Assembly: GCA_030691805.1 (NCBI GenBank)
Contig: JAUYDP010000402.1
Span: 1 to 6,919, forward strand
DNA: 6,919 nt
Source of the DNA: Dehalococcoidia bacterium
Lineage (GTDB): Bacteria > Chloroflexota > Dehalococcoidia > JAUYDP01
Direction: 5' to 3'
This document shows, piece by piece, positions 1-5,889 of this stretch (position 1 is the first letter of the stretch; each line of letters opens with the position of its first letter). The notes under the pieces are model-generated. The model had not been told where the DNA came from. It saw only the letters and a list, made by a program, of their open reading frames with translations, and made no database searches. A program made the position numbers and the translations under genes.

Positions 1-22
1 AGTTTGAAACCCGCCCCTACAG
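1..22. repeat. Half of a GC-rich palindromic repeat cut by the window edge
   Basis: The first 22 bases contain TTTGAAACCCGCCCCTAC. Around TTTGAAA, the mirrored half would be GTAGGGGCGGG, so these bases look like the right arm of a hairpin whose left arm lies outside the window. It sits directly after the yvcK stop codon and could act as that gene's terminator or be a dispersed intergenic repeat. Only one arm is visible, so the palindrome is an inference. Confidence 0.35.
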
Positions 23-23
23 T

Positions 24-1304
24 TCAGTGGGATGAGATCAATTGCATAAGGGCGCCGGCCAGCTTCTGAGGGTCGTGCCGGGTGGGGAAGCTCTCATTTA
101 TCAGGTCGGCCTGGACCAGCTTGACCCCGTGGCTGGCTAGCTCCTCCTGGTCCACCGGCACGTTGCAGACCTTCCATTTGGCCGGCATGTCTATGAAATG
201 GCTGTTTGCCATCACATAGTCCACCAGCCGCCCGTTCACGTGCCTCTCCAATGCATTAAGATGGTCCGTCAGGGTGTAGTTGTCCGTCTCACCCGGCTGG
301 GTGGCTACGTTGCAAACATATATCTTCGGCGCCCTAGATAACCGGATGGCCTCGGCTATCCCTTTGACCAGCAGGTTGGGTATAACGCTGGTATAGAGGC
401 TACCGGGCCCGATGATGATGGCATCTGCCTCCACTATGGCCTTGACCGCCTCTGGATAAGCCACAGGCTCCCCAGGTTCTACGAATACCCGATGAATGGG
501 ACAGAGGCTTTCAGATATTTTGGACTCACCGGAGAGGGTACTCTGGTCGCCCAGCTCAGCATGTAAGACCAGGTCCTGTAAGGTGGAGGGCAGAATCTGT
601 CCCCGCACGGCCAGCACCCGACTCGACTCCTGCAAGGCCCGCTCGAAGCTCCCAGTGACCCCCGCCATAGCCACTATGAAGAGATTCCCGAAGCTGTGCC
701 CATCCAGCCCGGACCCCTCCCCAAAGCGGTACTGAAATAGCTCCGTCATCAGCGGCTCAGTGTCGGCCAGGGCGGCGATACACTGGCGGAAATCCCCGGG
801 TGGAGGCACCCCTAGAGCCCGCCGCAGCTTCCCCGAACTACCCCCGTCGTCAGCCACTGTGACGATAGCAGTTAGGTTAGAACTGCACTCCTTCAACCCC
901 CTCAGCAAGGTTGAAAGGCCCGTTCCGCCTCCGATAGCCACTATCTTGGGGCCACGGGACAAGCGCCTCATCCGGTAAACCCGGTCCACCAGGGAATTGG
1001 TGCCGTTGGTAGGAGCGAGGACATCGAGAAGGGAGCTCCCCAACTGCTTCAGAGCGATCACCACGGCGCCCAGCCCCAATACCCCAAAGAGAATTGCCCG
1101 GTAAGGGCGGTCAATGAACTGGAGCGTCAGGTAATAAGCCGCCTCGGGAAAGGGTTGAGTGCGGTAAAGATGGGTCATGATGTAAGCAAAACCCAAGCTA
1201 AGGCCAAGTATCCCTACCGCCAGCACCGCCAACCACCGCTTGACGCCCAGCCCTGGGTAAAGCCACTTGGCCAGCTCGAATCTGGGGGATCGAGACTTAA
1301 TCAT
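24..1304 (-). CDS. yvcK: YvcK/CofD-family protein (gluconeogenesis factor type) with N-terminal membrane anchor
   Basis: A 426-residue member of the YvcK (CofD-like) family. In Bacillus, YvcK binds UDP-sugars and is needed for growth on gluconeogenic carbon sources and for normal cell shape. The conserved domain starts near residue 120. It shows the Gly-rich nucleotide loop IGGGTG (124-129), ADDGGSSG (151-158), PGDFRQC (169-175), GHSFGNL (202-208), IIGPGSLYTSVIPNLL (297-312) and CNVATQPGETDNYT (331-344). The first 119 residues are an extension absent from the roughly 320-residue Bacillus protein. It has two hydrophobic stretches (about 24-44 and 69-86), so the catalytic-like domain is probably cytoplasmic and tethered to the membrane. 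The ATG is preceded by GGGGGAG with a 7-nt gap, a good ribosome binding site. The stop is TGA. The gene appears monocistronic, without the rapZ (yvcJ) and whiA neighbours often seen in Firmicutes and Actinobacteria. CofD itself (2-phospho-L-lactate transferase) is a less likely identity, because the motifs follow YvcK. Confidence 0.93.
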   Translation of the reverse strand: MIKSRSPRFELAKWLYPGLGVKRWLAVLAVGILGLSLGFAYIMTHLYRTQPFPEAAYYLTLQFIDRPYRAILFGVLGLGAVVIALKQLGSSLLDVLAPTNGTNSLVDRVYRMRRLSRGPKIVAIGGGTGLSTLLRGLKECSSNLTAIVTVADDGGSSGKLRRALGVPPPGDFRQCIAALADTEPLMTELFQYRFGEGSGLDGHSFGNLFIVAMAGVTGSFERALQESSRVLAVRGQILPSTLQDLVLHAELGDQSTLSGESKISESLCPIHRVFVEPGEPVAYPEAVKAIVEADAIIIGPGSLYTSVIPNLLVKGIAEAIRLSRAPKIYVCNVATQPGETDNYTLTDHLNALERHVNGRLVDYVMANSHFIDMPAKWKVCNVPVDQEELASHGVKLVQADLINESFPTRHDPQKLAGALMQLISSH

Positions 1305-1432
1305 TCCCGGACTCCCCCGAATGGAGGGACCTTAGGCGTGGTCGCCCTGCTGGAGCGATATCCTGCTACAGTAATTTTGGTCCTCTTCCCCGGGCGTTCC
1401 TTTGGCCTCTACCCGCATCCAACTCTCTGCGA

Positions 1433-1461
1433 ATTATAAGCTCGAAGCGCCGTTTTTTCAA
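1433..1461 (-). promoter_or_regulatory. Predicted sigma70-type promoter for yvcK
   Basis: On the minus strand, TTGAAA (1461-1456) is followed after exactly 17 nt by a perfect TATAAT (1438-1433). Transcription would start near 1426 and give a leader of roughly 120 nt before the yvcK ATG. Box quality and spacing are close to consensus; the assignment rests on sequence alone. Confidence 0.7.
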
Positions 1462-1471
1462 CTTTGAAACA

Positions 1472-1487
1472 GTCGGTTGAAACCGGC
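1472..1487. repeat. Small hairpin in the dcd/yvcK divergent region
   Basis: GTCGGTT pairs with AACCGGC (one G-T pair) around a very small turn. It lies upstream of the yvcK -35 box. No T-run follows on either strand, so it does not look like an intrinsic terminator. It could be an operator or a chance palindrome. Confidence 0.3.
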
Positions 1488-1503
1488 GCTACATTCATTT
1501 AAC

Positions 1504-1519
1504 GCCGAATTTATTCGGC
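1504..1519. repeat. Small hairpin GCCGAA-TTTA-TTCGGC
   Basis: Perfect 6-bp arms flank a 4-nt TTTA loop, upstream of the dcd promoter. The arm GCCGAAT is also the start of the 13-bp inverted repeats at 3955-3967 and 4152-4164, which may be coincidence. The site is positioned where a regulator of either divergent gene could bind. Confidence 0.35.
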
Positions 1520-1538
1520 TGACTGGCAACGCTTCTCT

Positions 1539-1568
1539 TTGCCCCGTACCGAACGGCAATGTTATAAT
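1539..1568 (+). promoter_or_regulatory. Predicted sigma70-type promoter for the dcd operon
   Basis: A perfect TATAAT -10 box lies at 1563-1568, with a partial -35 box TTGCCC (1539-1544, four of six consensus bases) 18 nt upstream. The expected start is near 1575, leaving a leader of about 45 nt before the dcd ATG. Confidence 0.6.
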
Positions 1569-1618
1569 TGGGCGGAAGTGGTTGGGAGGCAGTCCCCCAA
1601 GCTGTTTAAGAGGACGTT

Positions 1619-2194
1619 ATGGTTTTAAGCGATCGCACTATTAAGGAAGAGATCAAGGCGGGGCACATAATAATTGAGCCCTTAAATGAGGCCGATATCC
1701 AACCCGCCAGTATAGACCTGCACCTGGATGACAAGTTCCGAGTTTTCAGGAATATCCACCAACCCTTTATTGATGTCAAACTGCCCCAGGACGATCTTAC
1801 CGAGCTGGTGACCATAAACCATAATGACCCTCTTATGCTGCATCCCCGGGAGTTCGTGCTAGGTAGCACCAAAGAGAAACTAACCCTTCCGGACGATATA
1901 GTAGCTCGTGTGGAGGGAAAGAGCTCCCTGGGAAGGCTGGGCCTTCTCATTCACTCGACCGCGGGGTACGTTGACCCCGGCTGGTCGGGACACCTGACCC
2001 TGGAGCTAAGCAATGTCTCGAATCTGCCAATAACGCTATACTACGGAATGCCCATCGGCCAGATATCGTTCCTGCGGCTCAGCACACCAGCGGAAAAGCC
2101 CTACAACACCAAGGGCTTGGGGAGCAAATATCAGGGTCAGCGGGAGCCCACAGCCAGCCGCTACTATTTGCATTTCCGGGACGATAAACCATGA
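1619..2194 (+). CDS. dcd: dCTP deaminase, probably the bifunctional dUMP-forming type
   Basis: A 191-residue cytosolic enzyme of the dUTPase/dCTP-deaminase fold that turns dCTP toward dUMP for thymidylate synthesis. Key positions follow the E. coli enzyme with a constant offset of 9: S102 and R106 in GKSSLGRLGL (E. coli S111, R115), A115 in HSTAG, and catalytic E129 in VDPGWSGHLTLE (E. coli E138). The C-terminal GSKYQGQREPTASRYY segment is the nucleotide-closing tail. The run EGKSSLGRLGLL-HSTAG-(8)-SGHxTLELSNV-LPITL and the tail match the Mycobacterium tuberculosis enzyme as I remember it. That enzyme carries out both deamination and diphosphate hydrolysis (dCTP to dUMP), so a bifunctional role is inferred here. 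AGAGGA (1609-1614) sits four bases before the ATG. The stop overlaps the next gene by 4 bp. The length is normal for the family. Confidence 0.95.
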   Translation: MVLSDRTIKEEIKAGHIIIEPLNEADIQPASIDLHLDDKFRVFRNIHQPFIDVKLPQDDLTELVTINHNDPLMLHPREFVLGSTKEKLTLPDDIVARVEGKSSLGRLGLLIHSTAGYVDPGWSGHLTLELSNVSNLPITLYYGMPIGQISFLRLSTPAEKPYNTKGLGSKYQGQREPTASRYYLHFRDDKP

Positions 2195-2673
2195 ACATTA
2201 TGCGCTACACGATCATTGATGGCCAGGGGGTGGTAAGCTTCGTAGGCCATTGCGATGTTTTAAGCGCTCTGGTAGCGGCCTGTGCCCAAAACCCCTTAAC
2301 CCTCGAACAGCTATTGGACGTGGCTGATAGCTACTACCACTTCCTGAAGGAACCTGTCCTCTGCGGGTTAGCGGTTTTCGACGAGCACAACGTGCCGGGC
2401 CAAGGTCAGGCCATCCATTCGGCGCTTGAACACTTGCGTCCCGAGGAGACCCCCGTCTTCAGGGTAATTGATGAAGTCACCAGAGAGGCCAGCCTCCAGC
2501 CGGTAAAGGCTGGCATCATCATCTTCAACCTTCCCTGCAAGCGCATTGTCCAAATTATAAACAGCTTCTCCGAGATACGGCGTGAGGGAAGGGGATGGGT
2601 CTACGACGGCGCGCGCCCCACCGGTAAGGTATTCCGTTACCGGCTACCGAAGGATTGGGCGCTGGTGCCCTAA
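2191..2673 (+). CDS. Uncharacterised 160-residue protein coupled to dcd
   Basis: I do not recognise this protein. Its ATG overlaps the dcd stop as ATGA, so translation is probably coupled; there is no strong ribosome binding site of its own. A second in-frame ATG at 2200 (MRYTIIDG) is an equally possible start. The protein appears soluble, with no signal peptide or membrane helix. It begins with a likely beta-strand (YTIIDGQGVVSFVGH), then an alpha-helical stretch (LTLEQLLDVADSYYHFLKE). A segment near residues 105-145 (KAGIIIFNLPCKRIVQIINSFSEIRREGRGWVYD) follows. The basic, aromatic C-terminus (GKVFRYRLPKDW) contains no obvious catalytic motif. Cysteines at about 21, 31, 58 and 115 are not in a metal-binding spacing. 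Codon use resembles dcd, so it is likely a real gene. The shared operon suggests co-expression with nucleotide metabolism but does not fix a function. Confidence 0.8.
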   Translation: MNIMRYTIIDGQGVVSFVGHCDVLSALVAACAQNPLTLEQLLDVADSYYHFLKEPVLCGLAVFDEHNVPGQGQAIHSALEHLRPEETPVFRVIDEVTREASLQPVKAGIIIFNLPCKRIVQIINSFSEIRREGRGWVYDGARPTGKVFRYRLPKDWALVP

Positions 2674-2720
2674 TTTTAGCGCCCTACGTAGATTTTACGT
2701 TACCTGTTAACGCTTATCTT

Positions 2721-3869
2721 CTAAATCTTCGGTGAACCAGATTTCCGGGGGACCCATAAAACCTGCGCGTTCCATATTCGAAGCTGTATTAATTCTTTTG
2801 TACTCTGGTTCAGACGCTTCGCCCCCTGGGGGGTCATCACCACCACGTCCTCTATACGCACACCGAAGCGGCCCGGTAGATAAACGCCCGGCTCTACAGT
2901 GAAGGCCATACCCGGCTCCAGGACCGTAGTGCTGTTCTTATTGACAGGTGGGTCCTCGTGAACGTCCAGGCCGATACCATGGCCCGTCCCGTGAATGAAA
3001 TAGTTTCCGTATCCGGCTTCCTCTATGATAGAGCGGGCAGCAAAATCCACGGCTGAGGCCGGAACGCCAGGCTGTGCCGCCGCGATTCCCGCCTCCTGCG
3101 CCCGGCGGACTACCTCGTATACCGTGCGAAACTCGGTAGAGGCATCCCCTGCGCAGACAGTGCGGGTGGTATCCGAGTAGTAGCCCCGGTACGTACCCCC
3201 AAAGTCCATTACCACCGGGTCGCCCCACCCTATACGCCGGTCCCCTGAAAAATGGTGAGGGGCTGCTCCGTTCTCTCCGCTGGCGATGATACGGAAATCC
3301 AGGCTCTCTAAGCCTTCTTCCAGCATTAGGATTCCCAATTGGGTCTCGAGTTGGGCCTCAGTGAGTCCCTCGATCTTCAACGATGTGACTTTTTGGAAAA
3401 CGCTGTCAGCCATGGCAGAGACCTTCGCCAGGAGGTCTAGCTCCTCCGGGCCTTTTATTATCCTCATTTCGTGCAGAAGCCTGGAGCCAGGAATGAAGCG
3501 GGCCTCGGAGAACCTACCCTGAATCTGTAGCAAGTACGTAGCCCAGAGCTGGTCACTGATCGCAAAGGTAAGATTGCCGCGATCTCCGATAAAATCCTTC
3601 AAGAGGCCCACGGGGTCATTAGGGTCGGCCCAGGGACGGACGTCAAATGCGCTACCCAGGCCCGCCAGGTTGGGGGCTTCCAGGGACGATACAATGAATA
3701 CGGGGGATCCTCCCTGAGGCACCGCAAGCACCGCCATCCTCGAGCCGGGCTTAAGGGGACAACCTGAAAGATAAAGCATATCGGATGACGGGGAGGCCAG
3801 AAAGCAGTCCACGCCTTGCTCCGCCATTAACAATTGGAGCTTGGCGCAACGGACCAGGTAATTCTCCAC
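2721..3869 (-). CDS. M24-family metallopeptidase, Xaa-Pro dipeptidase/aminopeptidase type
   Basis: A cytosolic pita-bread-fold peptidase that likely cleaves the Xaa-Pro bond of short peptides. Residue numbers below count from the upstream ATG at 3896. The five dinuclear-metal ligands are all present: D231 (VVMDFGG), D242 (SDTTRT), H306 (GTGHGIGLDVHE), E335 (FTVEPGVY) and E349 (VRIEDVV). His214-His215 (PHHFSGDR) is the usual substrate-side histidine region. Residues 10-140 form the creatinase-like N-terminal domain. I chose the GTG at 3869 because a near-perfect AAGGAGGT lies 4-5 nt before it; the ATG at 3896 (391 residues) has only a weak GGGGA upstream. The start here gives 382 residues. About 20 residues follow the usual family end (TKELIQL), a short unexplained tail. 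The gene is convergent with the dcd pair. Aminopeptidase P versus prolidase cannot be separated by motif alone. Confidence 0.9.
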   Translation of the reverse strand: MENYLVRCAKLQLLMAEQGVDCFLASPSSDMLYLSGCPLKPGSRMAVLAVPQGGSPVFIVSSLEAPNLAGLGSAFDVRPWADPNDPVGLLKDFIGDRGNLTFAISDQLWATYLLQIQGRFSEARFIPGSRLLHEMRIIKGPEELDLLAKVSAMADSVFQKVTSLKIEGLTEAQLETQLGILMLEEGLESLDFRIIASGENGAAPHHFSGDRRIGWGDPVVMDFGGTYRGYYSDTTRTVCAGDASTEFRTVYEVVRRAQEAGIAAAQPGVPASAVDFAARSIIEEAGYGNYFIHGTGHGIGLDVHEDPPVNKNSTTVLEPGMAFTVEPGVYLPGRFGVRIEDVVVMTPQGAKRLNQSTKELIQLRIWNAQVLWVPRKSGSPKI

Positions 3870-3880
3870 TGCTACCTCCT
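3867..3880 (-). promoter_or_regulatory. Strong ribosome binding site deciding a GTG start of the M24 peptidase
   Basis: On the minus strand AAGGAGGT is followed by AGCA and then GTG (3869-3867). This is the best Shine-Dalgarno match in the window. It lies inside the frame that opens at the ATG 27 bases upstream, so it argues for the shorter protein. Confidence 0.6.
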
Positions 3881-3954
3881 TCGCGGGAACGTCCATGTTA
3901 GCGGTTTCCCCGAGTGCGAGTGCGACGCAGATTTTCCGCGGCGTAGCCGGGTCC

Positions 3955-4164
3955 GCCGAATAATGAGTTTAGAAGCTTAAACTGGGTGTAGCCAAGCCCC
4001 GCCTGGCCGACACGGCGGTCGGCCGCAACCAACAAGGGAAGACGGCCCTACCTGCTCCGACCAAGACGTAGCGGCGGACGGCCCTGTCAGCCAAGGGTAG
4101 TGGGGCGGGGCCACGCCGTCCTGCCGCCCGCACCGGATTGTCTCTTCAAGTCTCATTATTCGGC
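3955..4164. mobile_element. Possible MITE-like element with 13-bp terminal inverted repeats
   Basis: GCCGAATAATGAG (3955-3967) is matched perfectly by its reverse complement CTCATTATTCGGC (4152-4164). About 12 of the next 21 inner bases also mirror, and further in GCCCCGCC faces GGCGGGGC. The interior holds a perfect 7-bp hairpin (GGCCGAC/GTCGGCC, 4005-4024) and a direct repeat GACGGCCCT (4041, 4077). There is no transposase frame and I see no clear target-site duplication. It may be a non-autonomous element or an ancient large hairpin. Confidence 0.4.
4005..4024. repeat. Perfect 7-bp hairpin inside the inverted-repeat segment
   Basis: GGCCGAC and GTCGGCC flank a 6-nt ACGGCG loop. It is GC-rich, without a T-run on either strand, so it is not a standard intrinsic terminator. 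It is part of the larger inverted-repeat-bounded segment. Confidence 0.45.
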
Positions 4165-4226
4165 AGATCGTGTGCACCGAGCCACTCCCTTGGAATCCCG
4201 GCGCCCACCCCCTGCTGGCGAGTCGC

Positions 4227-4255
4227 TTGACAGAGGGCGTTCATTATGATAAAAG
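4227..4255 (+). promoter_or_regulatory. Predicted promoter for the substrate-binding lipoprotein
   Basis: A perfect TTGACA (4227-4232) is followed after 17 nt by TAAAAG (4250-4255), within TATGATAAAAG. TATGAT itself is too close (12 nt) to pair with this -35 box. The leader would be about 100 nt long. The same TTGAC-N17-TAAAAG layout appears before the methyltransferase gene. Confidence 0.5.
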
Positions 4256-4363
4256 AAGGCAACTCGCGTCCAATAACTCTTACTGCATATAACCATAGCA
4301 AGAGGCCCATGTCAAAGACGTGGTGATTCGTGGACATGAGAAAAGGAAGGGGGAGGTTACTCA

Positions 4364-5512
4364 ATGATCAGGAAAAGGACCATGTTGGTAGTCTTGTTGG
4401 GGCTGGTATTAGGGCTGGTGGCCTGCGCTCCTGCGGCAACTCCGACGCCAACACCCACCAAACCGCCTGCTGCGGCTCCCACCACGGCCGCAGCGCCAGC
4501 CAAGACAGCAGAGCCGACCAAGCCACCGGCGCCAACGCCCACGACGGCGCCTGCCGCAACGGCAACGCCAAAGCCGGCCACCCTGAAGTTCGGCTCCATC
4601 CAGTCCGTCTCTGATGCAGGTGTTTATGTCGCCATTGACAAAGGCTACTTCAAGGAGCAGGGGATCACGATAGAGGTAAACAACTTCCGTACCGTGGCCG
4701 AGCTCATCGCACCATTGGGTACTGGGCAGCTCGACTTCATGGCCACACCGCTCAGTTCCGCTTTGCTGGCGGCTGCCGACCGGGGCATAGAGATGAAGAT
4801 TGTAGCAGATAAGGGCCAATCACTTCCCAAATGGGAGTTCGCCTGGATGAACCTGCGCAAGGATCTGGCTGACTCCAAACAGGTAAAGACCCCGGCAGAC
4901 CTCAAGGGCATGAAGATCGCTATCCCTTCCCCGGGAAGTCTTGGCGATCAGACTGTCCAGATGGCCCTGGAGCAAGCCGGTCTGAAGGCCACCGACGCGG
5001 AAATCATTGTACTGCCTTTCGCGGAACACGCGGCTGCGTTCGCCAACAAGGGCATCGCGGCTAACTACGCCGTAGAGCCTTTCATCGCCACCGGCACTCA
5101 GCAGGGCTTCTCTGTAAAATGGATACCCAACAGCCAGTATTTCGATGGTAGAACAGAAACGGCTACAATCATCTACGGCTCGGCCATTCTCAAGGACCAA
5201 GATTTGGGTCGCCGGTGGATGATTGCCTACCTGAAAGGCATCCGGGACTACCTTAAGGCCTTCACCACCAAGGAGGGTCGGGACGAGGTGGTAAACATCC
5301 TGGTCAAGTACAGCACGGTCAAGGATCCCAAGCTCTATGACGTCATGGAGATGCCCTACCTCGATCCTAATGGCACTCCGGATAAGAAGAGCATGGACGC
5401 CCAGTACAAGTGGTTCGTGGATAAGGCGCTGTACACCGGGAAAAAGACCTTCAACGATATACTTGACCTTTCGTATGCAGAGTTCGCCACTCAGAGGTTG
5501 GGGAAGCAGTAA
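4364..5512 (+). CDS. ABC-transporter substrate-binding lipoprotein, NMT1/SsuA/TauA type
   Basis: A 382-residue extracytoplasmic solute-binding protein. Residues 1-20 are a lipoprotein signal peptide (MIRKR, then a Leu/Val-rich core) with lipobox LVAC and lipidated Cys21. Residues 22-72 are an Ala/Pro/Thr-rich linker (TPTPTPTKPPAA...), typical of monoderm Chloroflexota binding proteins. The binding domain runs from about 73. It opens with LKFGSIQSVSDAGVYVAIDKGYFKEQGITIEV, the family hallmark, and includes GTGQLDFMATPLSSALLAA (119-137) and DLKGMKIAIPSPGSLGDQTV (about 169-188). Relatives bind nitrate, sulfonates, taurine or thiamine-precursor pyrimidines; the ligand here cannot be told from sequence alone. 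GGAGG (4352-4356) lies 7 nt before the ATG. No permease or ATPase gene adjoins it, so it is an orphan within this window. The gene ends with TAA, and a strong hairpin follows. Confidence 0.92.
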   Translation: MIRKRTMLVVLLGLVLGLVACAPAATPTPTPTKPPAAAPTTAAAPAKTAEPTKPPAPTPTTAPAATATPKPATLKFGSIQSVSDAGVYVAIDKGYFKEQGITIEVNNFRTVAELIAPLGTGQLDFMATPLSSALLAAADRGIEMKIVADKGQSLPKWEFAWMNLRKDLADSKQVKTPADLKGMKIAIPSPGSLGDQTVQMALEQAGLKATDAEIIVLPFAEHAAAFANKGIAANYAVEPFIATGTQQGFSVKWIPNSQYFDGRTETATIIYGSAILKDQDLGRRWMIAYLKGIRDYLKAFTTKEGRDEVVNILVKYSTVKDPKLYDVMEMPYLDPNGTPDKKSMDAQYKWFVDKALYTGKKTFNDILDLSYAEFATQRLGKQ

Positions 5513-5539
5513 ACCGTATCTTGGCGACTGCGTTATTAC

Positions 5540-5596
5540 GTGATTAGGTGATTGGGAGTCACATAGCCGGGTGTGACTCATCAATCACCTAATCAC
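5540..5596. repeat. 57-nt nested hairpin after the binding-protein gene
   Basis: Outer arms GTGATTAGGTGATTG (5540-5554) and CAATCACCTAATCAC (5582-5596) pair perfectly over 15 bp. Inner arms GAGTCACA (5556-5563) and TGTGACTC (5572-5579) pair over 8 bp around an 8-nt loop. Only a small asymmetry separates the two stems. It starts 28 nt after the stop and could block 3' exonucleases or terminate transcription, though no U-run follows. It may also belong to a dispersed intergenic repeat family. Confidence 0.75.
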
Positions 5597-5682
5597 CAGT
5601 CACCGCCCCCCTCAATAAACTAATCCGTGCCTACACTATAACGTCGGCGCCAGTTCGCTGATCTATTACCCATCATCCAAAA

Positions 5683-5692
5683 GATATATATC
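5683..5692. repeat. GATATATATC palindrome, copy 1
   Basis: A perfect 10-bp palindrome (5683-5692), preceded by AAAA and followed by CCC. It is the same core as two later copies at 5891 and 5923, and close to a variant at 5725-5740. Confidence 0.55.
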
Positions 5693-5703
5693 CCCACCAT
5701 TGA

Positions 5704-5761
5704 CATCTGGCCATTTTGCGGTATAAAGATATGTATCTTTCTCCACAAGAATGGCCAGATG
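5704..5761. repeat. 58-nt inverted repeat with a nested palindrome
   Basis: CATCTGGCCATT (5704-5715) is mirrored perfectly by AATGGCCAGATG (5750-5761). Inside, TTG/CAA and GG/CC can continue the stem with small bulges. The centre is the near-palindrome AAAGATATGTATCTTT (5725-5740). The whole could fold into one long imperfect hairpin in DNA or RNA. No T-run follows it. A small palindromic repeat element or a regulator site are the main options. Confidence 0.65.
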
Positions 5762-5860
5762 GCCAACGTAAGGGAAAAATGAAAAGGGGAGGGCGTCGGG
5801 GGACAAGCCCGCACCTACGTCTCTGGGTATATTTACTGAGAATTTGCTATCCATCTAGTA

Positions 5861-5889
5861 TTGACTTTGGCCCCCTGGCATGGTAAAAG
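5861..5889 (+). promoter_or_regulatory. Predicted promoter for the methyltransferase gene
   Basis: TTGACT (5861-5866) is followed after exactly 17 nt by TAAAAG (5884-5889), five and four of six consensus bases. The expected transcript start lies inside or just after the GATATATATC palindrome at 5891-5900, a classic operator position. The leader would be about 100 nt. Confidence 0.5.

Larger units (their letters stand above)
1305..1618. other. Divergent intergenic region between yvcK and dcd
   Basis: This 314-bp stretch without a gene holds the yvcK ribosome binding site and about 120 nt of predicted yvcK leader. It also holds the yvcK promoter, two short hairpins (1472-1487 and 1504-1519), and the dcd promoter and ribosome binding site. 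I see no credible coding frame; long frames crossing it have no recognisable protein features. Confidence 0.7.
3897..4363. other. Gene-free region between the M24 peptidase and the binding protein
   Basis: The 467-bp spacer separates two divergent genes. It contains a very GC-rich segment framed by 13-bp inverted repeats (3955-4164), then a less GC-rich part with the promoter and ribosome binding site of the lipoprotein gene. Short frames on the minus strand (3977-4177, 4146-4364) have compositionally skewed, unrecognisable products, and I do not accept them as genes. I found no clear promoter for the M24 gene. Confidence 0.6.

Noticed and set aside
2674..2720. Terminator between the convergent genes (ACGTA/TACGT stem at 2686-2700)
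   Set aside because: Only 5 bp, with no GC-rich stem or T-run; too weak to call.
4308..4338. Leader hairpin CATGTC/GACATG before the lipoprotein gene
   Set aside because: A 6-bp stem with a 19-nt loop is likely chance, and it leaves the ribosome binding site free.
3977..4364. Two minus-strand frames in the M24/lipoprotein spacer
   Set aside because: They run through the inverted-repeat segment, have odd composition and lack a convincing ribosome binding site.
4357..4819. Several minus- and plus-strand frames over the lipoprotein linker (Gly/Ala- or Arg/Cys-rich)
   Set aside because: Low-complexity shadows of the Ala/Pro/Thr codon run in the real gene.
4820..5584. 254-codon minus-strand frame opposite the lipoprotein gene
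   Set aside because: The plus strand has a lipobox, family motifs and a strong ribosome binding site; the antisense product shows no family signature.
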